64,000 nt of DNA from HGM04593 sp045657945. GTDB taxonomy: Bacteria > Bacteroidota > Bacteroidia > Bacteroidales > Bacteroidaceae. The notes under the pieces were generated by a model, which saw only the letters and a list, made by a program, of their open reading frames with translations, was not told the DNA's origin and made no database searches. The DNA is taken from assembly GCA_045657945.1 (NCBI GenBank), contig JAZOUB010000029.1, positions 24,427 through 88,426 of the forward strand. The letters run 5' to 3'. The translations under genes and the position numbers were made by a program. Each line of letters begins with the position of its first letter. The stretch's first letter is position 1. Below, piece by piece: positions 24,365 to 32,042 of this stretch.

Positions 24365-25585
24365 ATGAAAAGAAAGAACCTCGTATCAACAATTGCCGCA
24401 ATCGCGGCATTGTTGTTTATTGCCCCCGGCGTCTCAAACGCACAGATCAAAGAGTTCAAGGCATGGCTCAAGGCCCCCAAGGGAGAGCTCACAAGCCAAG
24501 GCTTTGCCAACAAGAAACTCAGCAAGGCCGACTGCCTTGAGGCATCATACGCCATAGACTCAATGTGGCTCATGCAGAGCGCGCAGGAACTTGGCCCGCA
24601 GTGGCAGCGCATGACCATCACCCACGACAGCATCAAGCTCGCATGCGCCTGCCGCGTGTTCGGCAACGCCCCCAAGGACGGCCGCAGCCTCTACATCTCC
24701 ATGCACGGTGGCGGACACTGCCCCAAGGAGGTCAACGACGAGCAGTGGATGAACCAGATATACCTCTATGAGCCAGCCGAAGGAGTCTACATTGCACCAC
24801 GCGCACCATGGAACACATCGGATCTGTGGCACCGCAAGGGACTCGACGAACTGCTTGAGGATGTCATCAGGGCATGCGTAGTGTTCGAGGGCGTGAACCC
24901 CAACAAGGTATATCTCCTTGGCTACTCGGCCGGTGGCGACGGCGTGTGGCGCCTTGCCCCACGAATGGCCGACAAATGGGCAGCCGCATCAATGATGGCA
25001 GGCCACCCGGGCGAGGCCGAGCAGATAAACCTATTGAACACCCCATACATGATATGGATGGGCGAGCACGACCACTACTATGACCGCAACATCCTTGCCC
25101 GTGAGAAAGCACAGATAATGGACTCGCTCAGCGCAGCCCACCCCGGCAAGTACATTCACAGCAACAACATCATCGAGGGCAAAGGCCACTGGATGGACCG
25201 TGTAGACACCGCAGCCGTTGCATGGATGGCACAGTACCGCCGCGCGCCCTACCCCAAGGAGGTCATCTGGCGCCAAGAGTTCGTCACACGCGAGCACTTC
25301 TACTGGCTCGGCGCGCCAAGCGACGAGGTCGAGCAGGGCAAGACCGTGATAGCAAACATCCAGGGCAACAACATCCACATTGAGAAGTGCGACTACACAA
25401 GACTCACCATCTACCTCAACGACCACCTTGTAGACCTTGACAAGAAGGTAACCGTTTACCATGGCGGCAAGAAGATTGCCAGCGTCAAGCCACGCCGCAC
25501 AATTGCAGCCATGTACAGCACCCTCAACCAGCGAGGCGACCGCAGCTACGCATTCCCCTGCATCATAGAGGTTGAGATGGAATGA
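24365..25585 (+). CDS. Secreted alpha/beta-hydrolase, esterase/prolyl-oligopeptidase type
   Basis: This 406-residue protein has a signal peptide (ending VSNAQ, about residue 27). The hydrolase core (about 100-300) has oxyanion-hole SMHGGGHCP, the nucleophile elbow GYSAGGDG (Ser near 183), a late Asp in WMGEHDHYYD, and the catalytic His in EGKGHWMDRVD. This resembles PHB-depolymerase/acetyl-xylan-esterase-like secreted esterases. The C-terminal 100 residues form a beta-rich extension (RREFVT-like region after 305) without a known domain. It starts 4 bases after mgtE, an odd operon partner. Substrate unknown. Confidence 0.85.
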   Translation: MKRKNLVSTIAAIAALLFIAPGVSNAQIKEFKAWLKAPKGELTSQGFANKKLSKADCLEASYAIDSMWLMQSAQELGPQWQRMTITHDSIKLACACRVFGNAPKDGRSLYISMHGGGHCPKEVNDEQWMNQIYLYEPAEGVYIAPRAPWNTSDLWHRKGLDELLEDVIRACVVFEGVNPNKVYLLGYSAGGDGVWRLAPRMADKWAAASMMAGHPGEAEQINLLNTPYMIWMGEHDHYYDRNILAREKAQIMDSLSAAHPGKYIHSNNIIEGKGHWMDRVDTAAVAWMAQYRRAPYPKEVIWRQEFVTREHFYWLGAPSDEVEQGKTVIANIQGNNIHIEKCDYTRLTIYLNDHLVDLDKKVTVYHGGKKIASVKPRRTIAAMYSTLNQRGDRSYAFPCIIEVEME

Positions 25586-25758
25586 CCCGGAAAGGCGAAA
25601 AGGCACACAAAAACCTTTTTTTCTTGAAAATTTAAACCAATTCTTAAAATATCCATTATATTTGCAGAAACTGCAGAAAGACATTGGGGCTTTTCGTTGC
25701 AAGATGAAAGGCCACATTGTTCTTGCGTTGTATCATACAAACCAAAAAAACAAAGAAA

Positions 25759-27633
25759 ATGAGCGAAAGTATCAAATCGAATGTACAACCCGAAGAGTTG
25801 AACATTGCGAGTACTCCTGAAGAGGCTGTAAATGCCGTTACGACTGATTTCACAGAGCAGAACAGCATCAACGAGGAGACTCCACAAGTACCAGCAGAAG
25901 ATGCAGCAACAGAAACCGAAGTCGAGAAACCGGTAAGCCGCGAGGAGATTATCGAACGCTTGAAGGCGATTGCCGACAGCGACGATGCGCTCAACAACAA
26001 GGCCGAGGTCGAGGGACTCAAGGTACTCTTCTACCGCATGCGCACAGCCGAGATTGAAGTAGCCCTCAAGGAGCACATTGCCCAGGGTGGCGAAGAGGCA
26101 CTTTTCGTACCACAGCCCGACGAGCTCGAGGAGGCATTCAAGCAACACCTGGGTCAGATAAAGGCAAAGCGCAACGCTTGGCTTGCTGCACAGGAAAAGG
26201 AGATGCAGGAGAACTACGAGAAGAAAATGCAGTTGCTCGAGCAGTTGCAGGCACTCGTGGAGAAGGCAGCACAGGGCACTCCCGAGGTAAACGAGTTCCG
26301 CACCCTGCAGGCAGCATGGAAAGAGATAAAGAATGTACCACAGAGCCAGGTTGCACCATTGTGGAAACAGTATCAGCTGCTCGTTGAGCAGTTCTACGAT
26401 GTGCTCAAGATAAACAACGAGTTCCGCGAATACGACTTCAAGAAAAACCTTGAGATAAAGACCAACCTGTGCGCACAGGCCGAGGCACTCGCCGGCGAGG
26501 AGGATGTGATAAGCGCATTCCGCCAGCTCCAGCAGCTCCATAACGAGTTCCGCGAGACAGGCCCCGTAGCCCCCGACTTGCGCGAGGAGATGTGGACACG
26601 CTTCAAGGCAGCGTCAACCATCGTCAACCGCCGCCACCAGGAGCACTTTGAGGCAAAGAAAGAGAAAGAGCAGGAGAACCTCGACAAGAAGACAGCAATC
26701 TGCGAGGAGATTGAGCAGATGAACTTCGCCGAGTTCACCACATACCAGGCATGGAACAACGCCACACAACAGATTCTTGACCTGCAGACAAAGTGGAAAG
26801 AGATAGGCTTCGCGCCACAGAAGATGAACATGAAAATCTTCGAGCGATTCCGTGCAGCATGCGACAACTTCTTCGTGCAGAAGAGCGAGTTCTTCAAGGA
26901 AGCAAAGAGCACCCTGGCAAAGAACCTCGAGCGCAAGAAAGAACTCTGCGAGCAGGCAGAACAGCTCAAGGACAGCGAGGACTGGAAAGCAACAGCCGAC
27001 AAACTCACCAAGCTGCAGAAAGAGTGGAAGGAGACAGGCCCTGTTGCACAGAAGCACTCCGAGGCATTGTGGAAGCGTTTTGTGAGCGCATGCGACTGCT
27101 TCTTCGAGAGACGCAACGCAGCGACATCGACACAGCGCAATGCCGAGCAGGAAAACCTCAAGCTCAAGCGCGAAGTAATCGCAAAGATCAACGCCATAGA
27201 CACCACCCTGCCCGCCGGCGAGCAGACCAAGCAGCTCCAGGCACTCACACATGAGTGGAACGCCATTGGCCATGTGCCCTTCAAGGAGAAGGACAAGCTC
27301 TACAAGGAGTACCGCCAGGCAACAAGTACAATCTATGACAAGCTCCATGTCAATGCCAACGAGCGCAAGCTCGCCAACTTCCGCAACAACATGGGCAAGG
27401 GAGCAGGCAACCTGCAGCGCGAGCGCGAACACCTCATCCGCCAGTACGAGGCAATGAAGAACGAGATTGCAACATACGAGAACAACATCGGTTTCTTGAG
27501 CGTATCGAACAAGAAAGGCGCAAGCCTTGTCGATGTAATGCACCAGAAGGTTGAGAAACTCAAACAAGACGCACAGGTAATCCTCGACAAGATTCACCTT
27601 GTAGAAGACGAGATAGAAAAAGAGGCAAAGTAA
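25759..27633 (+). CDS. DUF349-repeat coiled-coil protein
   Basis: This 624-residue cytoplasmic protein is built almost entirely of charged helices. Residues about 1-90 are an acidic, low-complexity head. The remainder contains about five DUF349 repeats, each a three-helix unit with a W-K-E-I/T-G-x-x-(A/P) core (AAWKEIKNVPQSQVAPLWKQ, TKWKEIGFAPQ, KEWKETGPVAQKHSEALWKR, EWNAIGHVPFKEKDKLYKEY). Bacteroidota and some actinobacteria carry such proteins; a role in RNA or ribosome-associated work has been proposed but I treat function as unknown. I chose the ATG at 25759 (MSESIKSNVQ). It lies 173 bases after the hydrolase gene. Large minus-strand ORFs here are shadows of its biased codons. Confidence 0.9.
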   Translation: MSESIKSNVQPEELNIASTPEEAVNAVTTDFTEQNSINEETPQVPAEDAATETEVEKPVSREEIIERLKAIADSDDALNNKAEVEGLKVLFYRMRTAEIEVALKEHIAQGGEEALFVPQPDELEEAFKQHLGQIKAKRNAWLAAQEKEMQENYEKKMQLLEQLQALVEKAAQGTPEVNEFRTLQAAWKEIKNVPQSQVAPLWKQYQLLVEQFYDVLKINNEFREYDFKKNLEIKTNLCAQAEALAGEEDVISAFRQLQQLHNEFRETGPVAPDLREEMWTRFKAASTIVNRRHQEHFEAKKEKEQENLDKKTAICEEIEQMNFAEFTTYQAWNNATQQILDLQTKWKEIGFAPQKMNMKIFERFRAACDNFFVQKSEFFKEAKSTLAKNLERKKELCEQAEQLKDSEDWKATADKLTKLQKEWKETGPVAQKHSEALWKRFVSACDCFFERRNAATSTQRNAEQENLKLKREVIAKINAIDTTLPAGEQTKQLQALTHEWNAIGHVPFKEKDKLYKEYRQATSTIYDKLHVNANERKLANFRNNMGKGAGNLQREREHLIRQYEAMKNEIATYENNIGFLSVSNKKGASLVDVMHQKVEKLKQDAQVILDKIHLVEDEIEKEAK

Positions 27634-27653
27634 ACCTTGCTACACATAAGACA

Positions 27654-27685
27654 TTCCCTCCATGCTGCCAGTGTGGAGGGATTTT
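27654..27685 (+). terminator. Terminator of the DUF349 gene
   Basis: The 8-bp arms TCCCTCCA (27655-27662) and TGGAGGGA (27674-27681) enclose an 11-base loop and are followed by TTTT. It is about 20 bases after the stop codon. Confidence 0.8.
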
Positions 27686-27794
27686 CATGCTCACCAAAAA
27701 CAGGATTGTTGCATAACATTTTTCACAACTAAAAACAGTAACCTCTAAGACCCTACACAATTTCTTATAGGCTTGATATTAACATAGTTCAATA

Positions 27795-27825
27795 TTTGAA
27801 AATTTAAATAAAAACACTACCTTTA
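27795..27825 (+). promoter_or_regulatory. Promoter of the 27870 gene
   Basis: TTTG (27795-27798), a 19-base spacer and TACCTTTA (27818-27825; one mismatch) fit the Bacteroidota consensus. The predicted leader is about 38 bases. Confidence 0.68.
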
Positions 27826-27869
27826 CGCCAATAGATAGAACAGAGTATTCAACCTAAAACAGCAATAAT

Positions 27870-28307
27870 ATGAAAAAGTTTTTAGCAACAATTCTGCTCA
27901 TGTTTTGTGTATCATTCACTTTTGCACAATCACAGAGCAACGACACCGGAAAACGCAAATTCTATTGCGAGATCAAATGTTATGAGAACAGCACAAAATC
28001 AAGTTCAGTGGTCATCTTTGATTTTGGCAATGTCGTATCCCGTGAAATTTGGGGATGCGCAAGTCACAAATTGAGATTCGTGAACGACAGCGGAAAGAGA
28101 ATTAAATTCAAGAACATAATAGACGCAGCACATTTTATGTATGAAAAAGGCTGGACATTCGAACAAGCCTACTCAGCACCATACGATCATAAGAAATCAA
28201 TCAAACATTGGATCTTCTACAAGGAGGCAGACGGATATGACAATGTAAAAGAGGGATTTGTCACCAATAAGGAATATAAGGAGATGAAAAAACAAATGAA
28301 GGAATAA
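27870..28307 (+). CDS. Small secreted protein of unknown function
   Basis: This 145-residue protein has a signal peptide (MKKFLATILLMFCVSFTFAQ). The mature part is a single beta/alpha region with a KFYCEIKCYENSTKSSSVVI strand pair, a GNVVSREIWGCAS turn and a Lys-rich helical tail (EYKEMKKQMKE). Two Cys near the start of the mature chain (in YCEIKC) and one in WGCAS could form a disulfide. No family is recognised. It is monocistronic with its own promoter. It lies just outside the left copy of the 168-bp repeat that flanks the ATPase cassette, so it may mark the ancestral neighbour of the symporter gene. Confidence 0.78.
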   Translation: MKKFLATILLMFCVSFTFAQSQSNDTGKRKFYCEIKCYENSTKSSSVVIFDFGNVVSREIWGCASHKLRFVNDSGKRIKFKNIIDAAHFMYEKGWTFEQAYSAPYDHKKSIKHWIFYKEADGYDNVKEGFVTNKEYKEMKKQMKE

Positions 28308-28392
28308 ACTCACTCCACAACAACGAGCAAAGAACATCTTCGCCATAGACAAAGATACAAATTCATAAGTTTTAATCTCGTATTTTTCTCAC

Positions 28393-28560
28393 AAAAGGTG
28401 CGTTTTCCTAAAATCTGCAGTTCTTGATTAAAAAACAAGAGGGGTTACGATTTGGAAATTCCAGAGTTTTTGTCTTATTTTTGCGGATGATAACAAAATA
28501 ATTGAAAAAGAATTACGCACATGAACACGGTATGGATTGTGATGCCAATTCTTATTGTAT
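28393..28560 (+). repeat. Direct repeat, left copy, flanking the ATPase gene
   Basis: These 168 bases align without gaps to 30128-30295 at an offset of exactly 1735, with six mismatches by eye (about 96% identity). The copy holds one GGTGCGTTTTCCT motif (28397-28409), a complete copy of the symporter promoter (28451-28454 and 28476-28483) and the first 40 bases of the symporter coding sequence. Identity stops abruptly at 28560, where cassette sequence begins. About ten bases to the left (TTTTTCTCAC) also match the left edge of the 33-bp array at 30018-30028. The 28308-28627 gap otherwise holds no gene. Confidence 0.92.
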
Positions 28561-28577
28561 CCAGGTTCATACCTTAA
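28521..28577 (+). pseudogene. Truncated 5' copy of the symporter gene
   Basis: This is a duplicate of the start of the gene at 30256. The first 13 codons encode MNTVWIVMPILIV as in the intact gene. Cassette sequence then takes over, giving SRFIP and a stop at 28575-28577. The fragment keeps its promoter and leader, so it may be transcribed as an 18-codon frame, but it can have no transporter function. It marks where duplicated DNA ends. Confidence 0.8.
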
Positions 28578-28583
28578 AACAAA

Positions 28584-28612
28584 AACAACCTCAAAGTCAC
28601 TTTGAGGTTGTT
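28584..28612. terminator. Bidirectional terminator after the ATPase gene
   Basis: The 13-bp arms AACAACCTCAAAG (28584-28596) and its complement (28600-28612) enclose a 3-base loop, 15 bases after the ATPase stop. Flanking A/T tracts suit both strands. It can also stop transcripts from the duplicated promoter at 28451-28483 before they run antisense into the ATPase gene. Confidence 0.82.
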
Positions 28613-28627
28613 AAATTATAACTTTTA

Positions 28628-29986
28628 TCAATCTAAAAACTGTTCAACAACATTTGAGACATTCTCAAAGAACATTACATAGTAAATAGGTATATATGTA
28701 ATTCCTTTCTCTGTATAAACCTTTTGTTCATTAGATAGAACGTAAGCCTTTTTAATATTATACTCATCTATTGACAAGAATTTATCCAAAGCACTGTGAA
28801 CAGTATAATCTTTTCCAGATTTGACTTCGATAGGTATATTTGATAGATTATCAGCATCATCAATCAAATAATCAACCTCTCCATTTTTCTTATTGTCATA
28901 ATAATAAAGGTTGTATCCATGCGCCTTCAATTCTTGCGCAACAGCCGTTTCATAAACAGAGCCAAGGTTTATGCTTTTTACATCGGACATCACAGCATTG
29001 ATATTATTGCGGTAGAATATCCCAGACAAAAGGCCTACATCATTCAAATAGAGTTTCAGAAGATTCTTTCCACTATTTTCTGCCAAGGGGTATGAAGGTT
29101 TGCTTATAGCCTTAACTTCAAGAGCAATACCTGCCGAAATTAGATAATCGAATTCATCAATATAATCATCGGTCCTTTTCCAATTCTTGTTTTCAATATC
29201 CTTAATAATAACGCGTTTCTTTTTATTTTCCAAATTAGAAGGAATCATGTCAAATATGCGGCGTATCTTCAATTTTTTATTATACACCGCCTCATATTTG
29301 GAGGCATCCACACCATATAAATTGTGTGCTTCTTGCTGAACAGACCTAAATTCTACAATATTACGACTTTCAACAAATGTCTCGACAGCCTTAGGCAATC
29401 CTCCAACCAACAAATATTTTTTAAATAAATCGAGCATTTTATTGTGCATTGCATCTGACAATGCTTGCTCGTTATTGAAAGACTCCTTCATCGCCGATAT
29501 TGCAATATCTCCAACTCCATTGGCATAAAGGAACTCTTCGAAATCCATTGGATACATATGAACAACATCCAAACTGCCAATAGGCACAGACTGGGTATTT
29601 TTCAATGTCACTCCAAGTAAAGAACCACTTGCAATATATGTAAATTTCTTCTCTCTCATTAGAAATTTAACAAGAGTAAGAAGATGATCGTAGGCCTGAA
29701 TCTCATCTATAAACACGAGCGTATCTGTTTTATCTTTCATTTTATCGCCGGCAACAACGCTCAATGCCATATAAAAGTCTTTTGTAGTCTTGGCTTCGGC
29801 GAATACTCTGTCACCCAATTTATCCTCCTCCATATTGATTTCTATGTAGTTGGAAAATTTTTTTTGACCTACCCAACGAATAATATACGATTTTCCAATT
29901 TGTCGTGCTCCATCAATCAGCAACATTCTATCGGAATCTGAAGAAAAATAATCTTCAATACGCTTGGTAATTTTCCTGTACAGCAT
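28628..29986 (-). CDS. AAA ATPase with DUF4143 / PD-(D/E)XK-like C-terminus
   Basis: This 452-residue protein belongs to the large, highly paralogous Bacteroidota family of 'ATP-binding, DUF4143' proteins, whose function is not established. The N-terminal AAA-like core has Walker A GARQIGKS (26-33), Walker B VFIDEIQ (91-97) and a sensor-like TYIASGS (116-122). A helical/winged middle follows (about 165-330). The C-terminus shows GEVDYLID (Asp372) and IPIEVKSGKDY (Glu387, Lys389), the pattern of a PD-(D/E)XK nuclease fold. The gene is visibly AT-rich compared with its neighbours, suggesting transfer. It is flanked by 168-bp direct repeats, and its promoter region is overlaid by a 33-bp-period array. 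There is no transposase or partner gene in the cassette. Confidence 0.92.
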   Translation of the reverse strand: MLYRKITKRIEDYFSSDSDRMLLIDGARQIGKSYIIRWVGQKKFSNYIEINMEEDKLGDRVFAEAKTTKDFYMALSVVAGDKMKDKTDTLVFIDEIQAYDHLLTLVKFLMREKKFTYIASGSLLGVTLKNTQSVPIGSLDVVHMYPMDFEEFLYANGVGDIAISAMKESFNNEQALSDAMHNKMLDLFKKYLLVGGLPKAVETFVESRNIVEFRSVQQEAHNLYGVDASKYEAVYNKKLKIRRIFDMIPSNLENKKKRVIIKDIENKNWKRTDDYIDEFDYLISAGIALEVKAISKPSYPLAENSGKNLLKLYLNDVGLLSGIFYRNNINAVMSDVKSINLGSVYETAVAQELKAHGYNLYYYDNKKNGEVDYLIDDADNLSNIPIEVKSGKDYTVHSALDKFLSIDEYNIKKAYVLSNEQKVYTEKGITYIPIYYVMFFENVSNVVEQFLD

Positions 29987-30006
29987 AATTATGTCATTTT
30001 CAAGCG

Positions 30007-30045
30007 CAAAGATAGTGCTTTTTCTTACAAAAGGTGCGTTTTCCT
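30007..30045 (-). promoter_or_regulatory. Promoter of the ATPase gene, overlapped by repeat motif 1
   Basis: On the minus strand the -7 box TATCTTTG (30007-30014) is perfect. No TTTG exists at the -33 position. Instead the first array motif (core 30033-30045, AGGAAAACGCACC on this strand) covers it. The start of transcription is predicted near 30000, only about 14 bases before the ATG. The layout suggests expression needs, or is blocked by, a factor that reads the repeats. Confidence 0.55.
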
Positions 30046-30144
30046 ATAAAAATCACACTAAAAAAGGAGCGTTTTCCTATAAAAATCACACCAAAAAAGG
30101 TGCGTTTTCCTATAAAATCAACCCCTAAAAAGGTGCGTTTTCCT
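30029..30144. repeat. Four-unit tandem array, exact 33-bp period
   Basis: The 13-base core GGTGCGTTTTCCT (second copy GGAGCG) occurs at 30033-30045, 30066-30078, 30099-30111 and 30132-30144, always 33 bases apart. Units 1-3 continue TATAAAAATCACAC or a close variant and are preceded by an A-run. The array fills the space between the ATPase promoter and the symporter promoter. One more copy lies in the left direct repeat (28397-28409). The spacers are themselves conserved, so this is not a CRISPR array; it looks like a set of protein-binding or recombination sites. Confidence 0.93.
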
Positions 30145-30295
30145 AAAATCAGCAGTTCTTGATTAAAAAACAAGAGGGGTTACGATTTGGAAATTCCAGA
30201 GTTTTTGTCTTATTTTTGCGGATGGTAACAAAATGATCGAAAAAGAATTACGCACATGAACACGGTATGGATTGTGATGCCAATACTCATTGTAT
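30128..30295 (+). repeat. Direct repeat, right copy, flanking the ATPase gene
   Basis: This is the partner of 28393-28560. It contains the fourth array motif, the working promoter of the symporter gene and its first 40 coding bases. This copy is continuous with the intact symporter gene and is therefore the functional one. The six differences from the left copy show that the duplication is not brand new, or that it came in from a diverged strain. Confidence 0.92.
30186..30218 (+). promoter_or_regulatory. Promoter of symporter-menA
   Basis: TTTG (30186-30189), a 21-base spacer and TATTTTTG (30211-30218) match the consensus exactly. The predicted leader is about 30 bases. The same promoter is duplicated at 28451-28483. 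Confidence 0.75.
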
Positions 30296-31122
30296 TGATG
30301 TTCCTGCTGGGTATTGACCTGGACAGGAAGGCGTTTGCAAATGTTGCGAAGCAGCCAAAGGCTGTGATGCTGGGCATGGTGGGACAGATTATTCTGCTGC
30401 CGTTGATTGCCTTTGCCGTTGCATGTGCGCTTAAATTACCGCCAATATATTTCATGGGTCTGGTACTGGTGGCATGTTGCCCGGGAGGCAGTTCATCCAA
30501 TGTATTCTCTATGCTTGCCAAGGGTGATGTTGCCCTGTCGGTGACATTGACTGCGCTGAGCAGTATCATTACCCTGTTCACGCTTCCATTGATTATGGGC
30601 GTGGTGGCCGATTTTGTCTCAAGCACAAACGAGTACGATATCCAGTTGCCGGTGGGCAAGTTGTTCATGCAGAACATTGTAATGCTGTTTGTTCCACTAT
30701 TGGCAGGCAGTCTTTTCCGCAAGGTAAAGCCCAACGCTGCCGCCAAGGTTGCCCGTGTGCTTGGCAAGCTTGCCTTCCCTGCACTGATGACGCTTGCCGC
30801 GGTGTTCTTCCTGCAATACAGCAGCGAGATTGCCGATAACTTTGCCGTGCTTGGAGCATCGGGCGCATTGCTCATCCTGCTTGCCATGCTGTGCAGTGGA
30901 GGATTGTCGCGCATGAGCGGTGCTGGCAAGGCGGTGAGACGCACCATTGTAATTGAGGTGGGAATGCAGAACGCAGCACAGGCCATTGCCATTGCATCGT
31001 CGCCGTTCATTTTCAACAGCGGCGAGATGGCCCTGCCGGCAATCATATATGCCCTACTCATGAATGTGATTCTGCTTGTGTATGTCTATTTCATAAGGCG
31101 CAAGGAGAAAGCCGTCGCATAA
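30256..31122 (+). CDS. Bile acid:sodium symporter family (BASS) protein
   Basis: This 288-residue inner-membrane transporter has about nine hydrophobic helices. Family features are LIVLMFLLGIDLDRKAFANV at the start, VACCPGGSSSNVFSMLAKGD (the conserved P-G-G-x-x-S-N-x-x-T/S crossover motif, about 74-93), and the second crossover IEVGMQNAAQAIAIA (Glu near 235). The family moves bile acids, pantoate or keto acids with Na+; the cargo cannot be assigned. menA starts 13 bases downstream. Its promoter and first 13 codons are duplicated on the far side of the ATPase gene. Confidence 0.92.
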   Translation: MNTVWIVMPILIVLMFLLGIDLDRKAFANVAKQPKAVMLGMVGQIILLPLIAFAVACALKLPPIYFMGLVLVACCPGGSSSNVFSMLAKGDVALSVTLTALSSIITLFTLPLIMGVVADFVSSTNEYDIQLPVGKLFMQNIVMLFVPLLAGSLFRKVKPNAAAKVARVLGKLAFPALMTLAAVFFLQYSSEIADNFAVLGASGALLILLAMLCSGGLSRMSGAGKAVRRTIVIEVGMQNAAQAIAIASSPFIFNSGEMALPAIIYALLMNVILLVYVYFIRRKEKAVA

Positions 31123-31135
31123 ACAGCACCGCAGG

Positions 31136-32017
31136 ATGAAGAAGTGGATTGAAGCAATGCGTTTGAGAACGCTGCCGGTGAGCCTGGCCGGTGTACTTTG
31201 TGGCACGGCATGCGCCCTGCTGCTCGGGTCGTTCGACGCAGTTATCGCGCTGCAGTGCATGCTGTTCGCAGCCCTGGCGCAGATTGCATCCAACTTCGGG
31301 AACGAATACTATGACTACAGGAACGGCATTGACAGGAAAGGGCGCGAGGGATTCCGCCGCGGAGTGACCGAGGGTGAGATTTCGCCACAGGCAATGAAAC
31401 GCGCCACATACACTACCCTGCTGGCAGCAATAGCCGTGGGCTGTACCATGCTTTTTCATGGCCCTTGGTGGCTGTTGCTTGTGGGTGCGGTAATAGCACT
31501 CTTTGCACTGGGATACAGCGCAGGGCCTTACCCCTTGTCGCACCACGGACTGGGCGATGTGGCAGTAATAATATTCTTTGGAATTGTGCCTGTGACATTC
31601 ACCTGTTACCTACAGGCCGGCAAGTTCGACAACACGGGCATAACACTATCGACTGCATTTGCAGTGGGATTGCTTGCCGCAAATGTACTCATTGTAAACA
31701 ACTACAGGGATATGGAGGATGACAAGGCGGTAAACAAGAACACAACCGTGGTCATCTTCGGCCGCAAGACCATGGCTTGGTGCTACCTGCTGGCAGGGTT
31801 GGTTGCCATGGTGGCAATGGTGCCCGTGTGGCAAGTGCAGCGTCTGTGGAGCCTGCCCATAGTACTGGTTTATCTTGTTCTGCATTGCAAGAACTGGCAA
31901 CAACTGAAGAGTGCACAGGGCGCCGCACTCAACCCCTTGCTTGGCAAGACCGCGATTGCATTGCTTGTCTTTTCGCTGATGTTTTTGATTGCCGCAATAA
32001 TCCGACAGCGGTTTTAA
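31136..32017 (+). CDS. menA: 1,4-dihydroxy-2-naphthoate polyprenyltransferase
   Basis: This 293-residue UbiA-family membrane enzyme attaches a polyprenyl chain to DHNA, making demethylmenaquinone. The first Asp-rich motif is NFGNEYYDYRNGID (about 58-71), and the second is NNYRDMEDDKAVNKNTTVV (about 187-205). Nine hydrophobic segments are seen. The N-terminal MKKWIEAMRLRTLPVSLAGV is typical. It is cotranscribed with the symporter gene and is convergent with mutS2 (25-base gap). It needs the prenyl donor made by a synthase like that at 11371-12345. Confidence 0.94.
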   Translation: MKKWIEAMRLRTLPVSLAGVLCGTACALLLGSFDAVIALQCMLFAALAQIASNFGNEYYDYRNGIDRKGREGFRRGVTEGEISPQAMKRATYTTLLAAIAVGCTMLFHGPWWLLLVGAVIALFALGYSAGPYPLSHHGLGDVAVIIFFGIVPVTFTCYLQAGKFDNTGITLSTAFAVGLLAANVLIVNNYRDMEDDKAVNKNTTVVIFGRKTMAWCYLLAGLVAMVAMVPVWQVQRLWSLPIVLVYLVLHCKNWQQLKSAQGAALNPLLGKTAIALLVFSLMFLIAAIIRQRF

Positions 32018-32042
32018 CCGCACTTTGTGCGCTTGAACCTCG

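Noticed and set aside
25546..27597. Long minus-strand ORFs of about 300 codons (Leu/Cys/Val-rich)
   Set aside because: They mirror the DUF349 coiled-coil gene. Regular Glu/Lys/Gln codons leave the opposite strand open. There is no start context or domain.
28308..28627. Non-coding RNA gene in the 320-base gap
   Set aside because: The gap is explained by the left direct repeat, the duplicated promoter with a gene stub, and a terminator hairpin; no independent RNA structure was seen.
30029..30144. CRISPR array
   Set aside because: Only four units are present, the segments between cores are themselves conserved rather than unique, and no cas genes are present.
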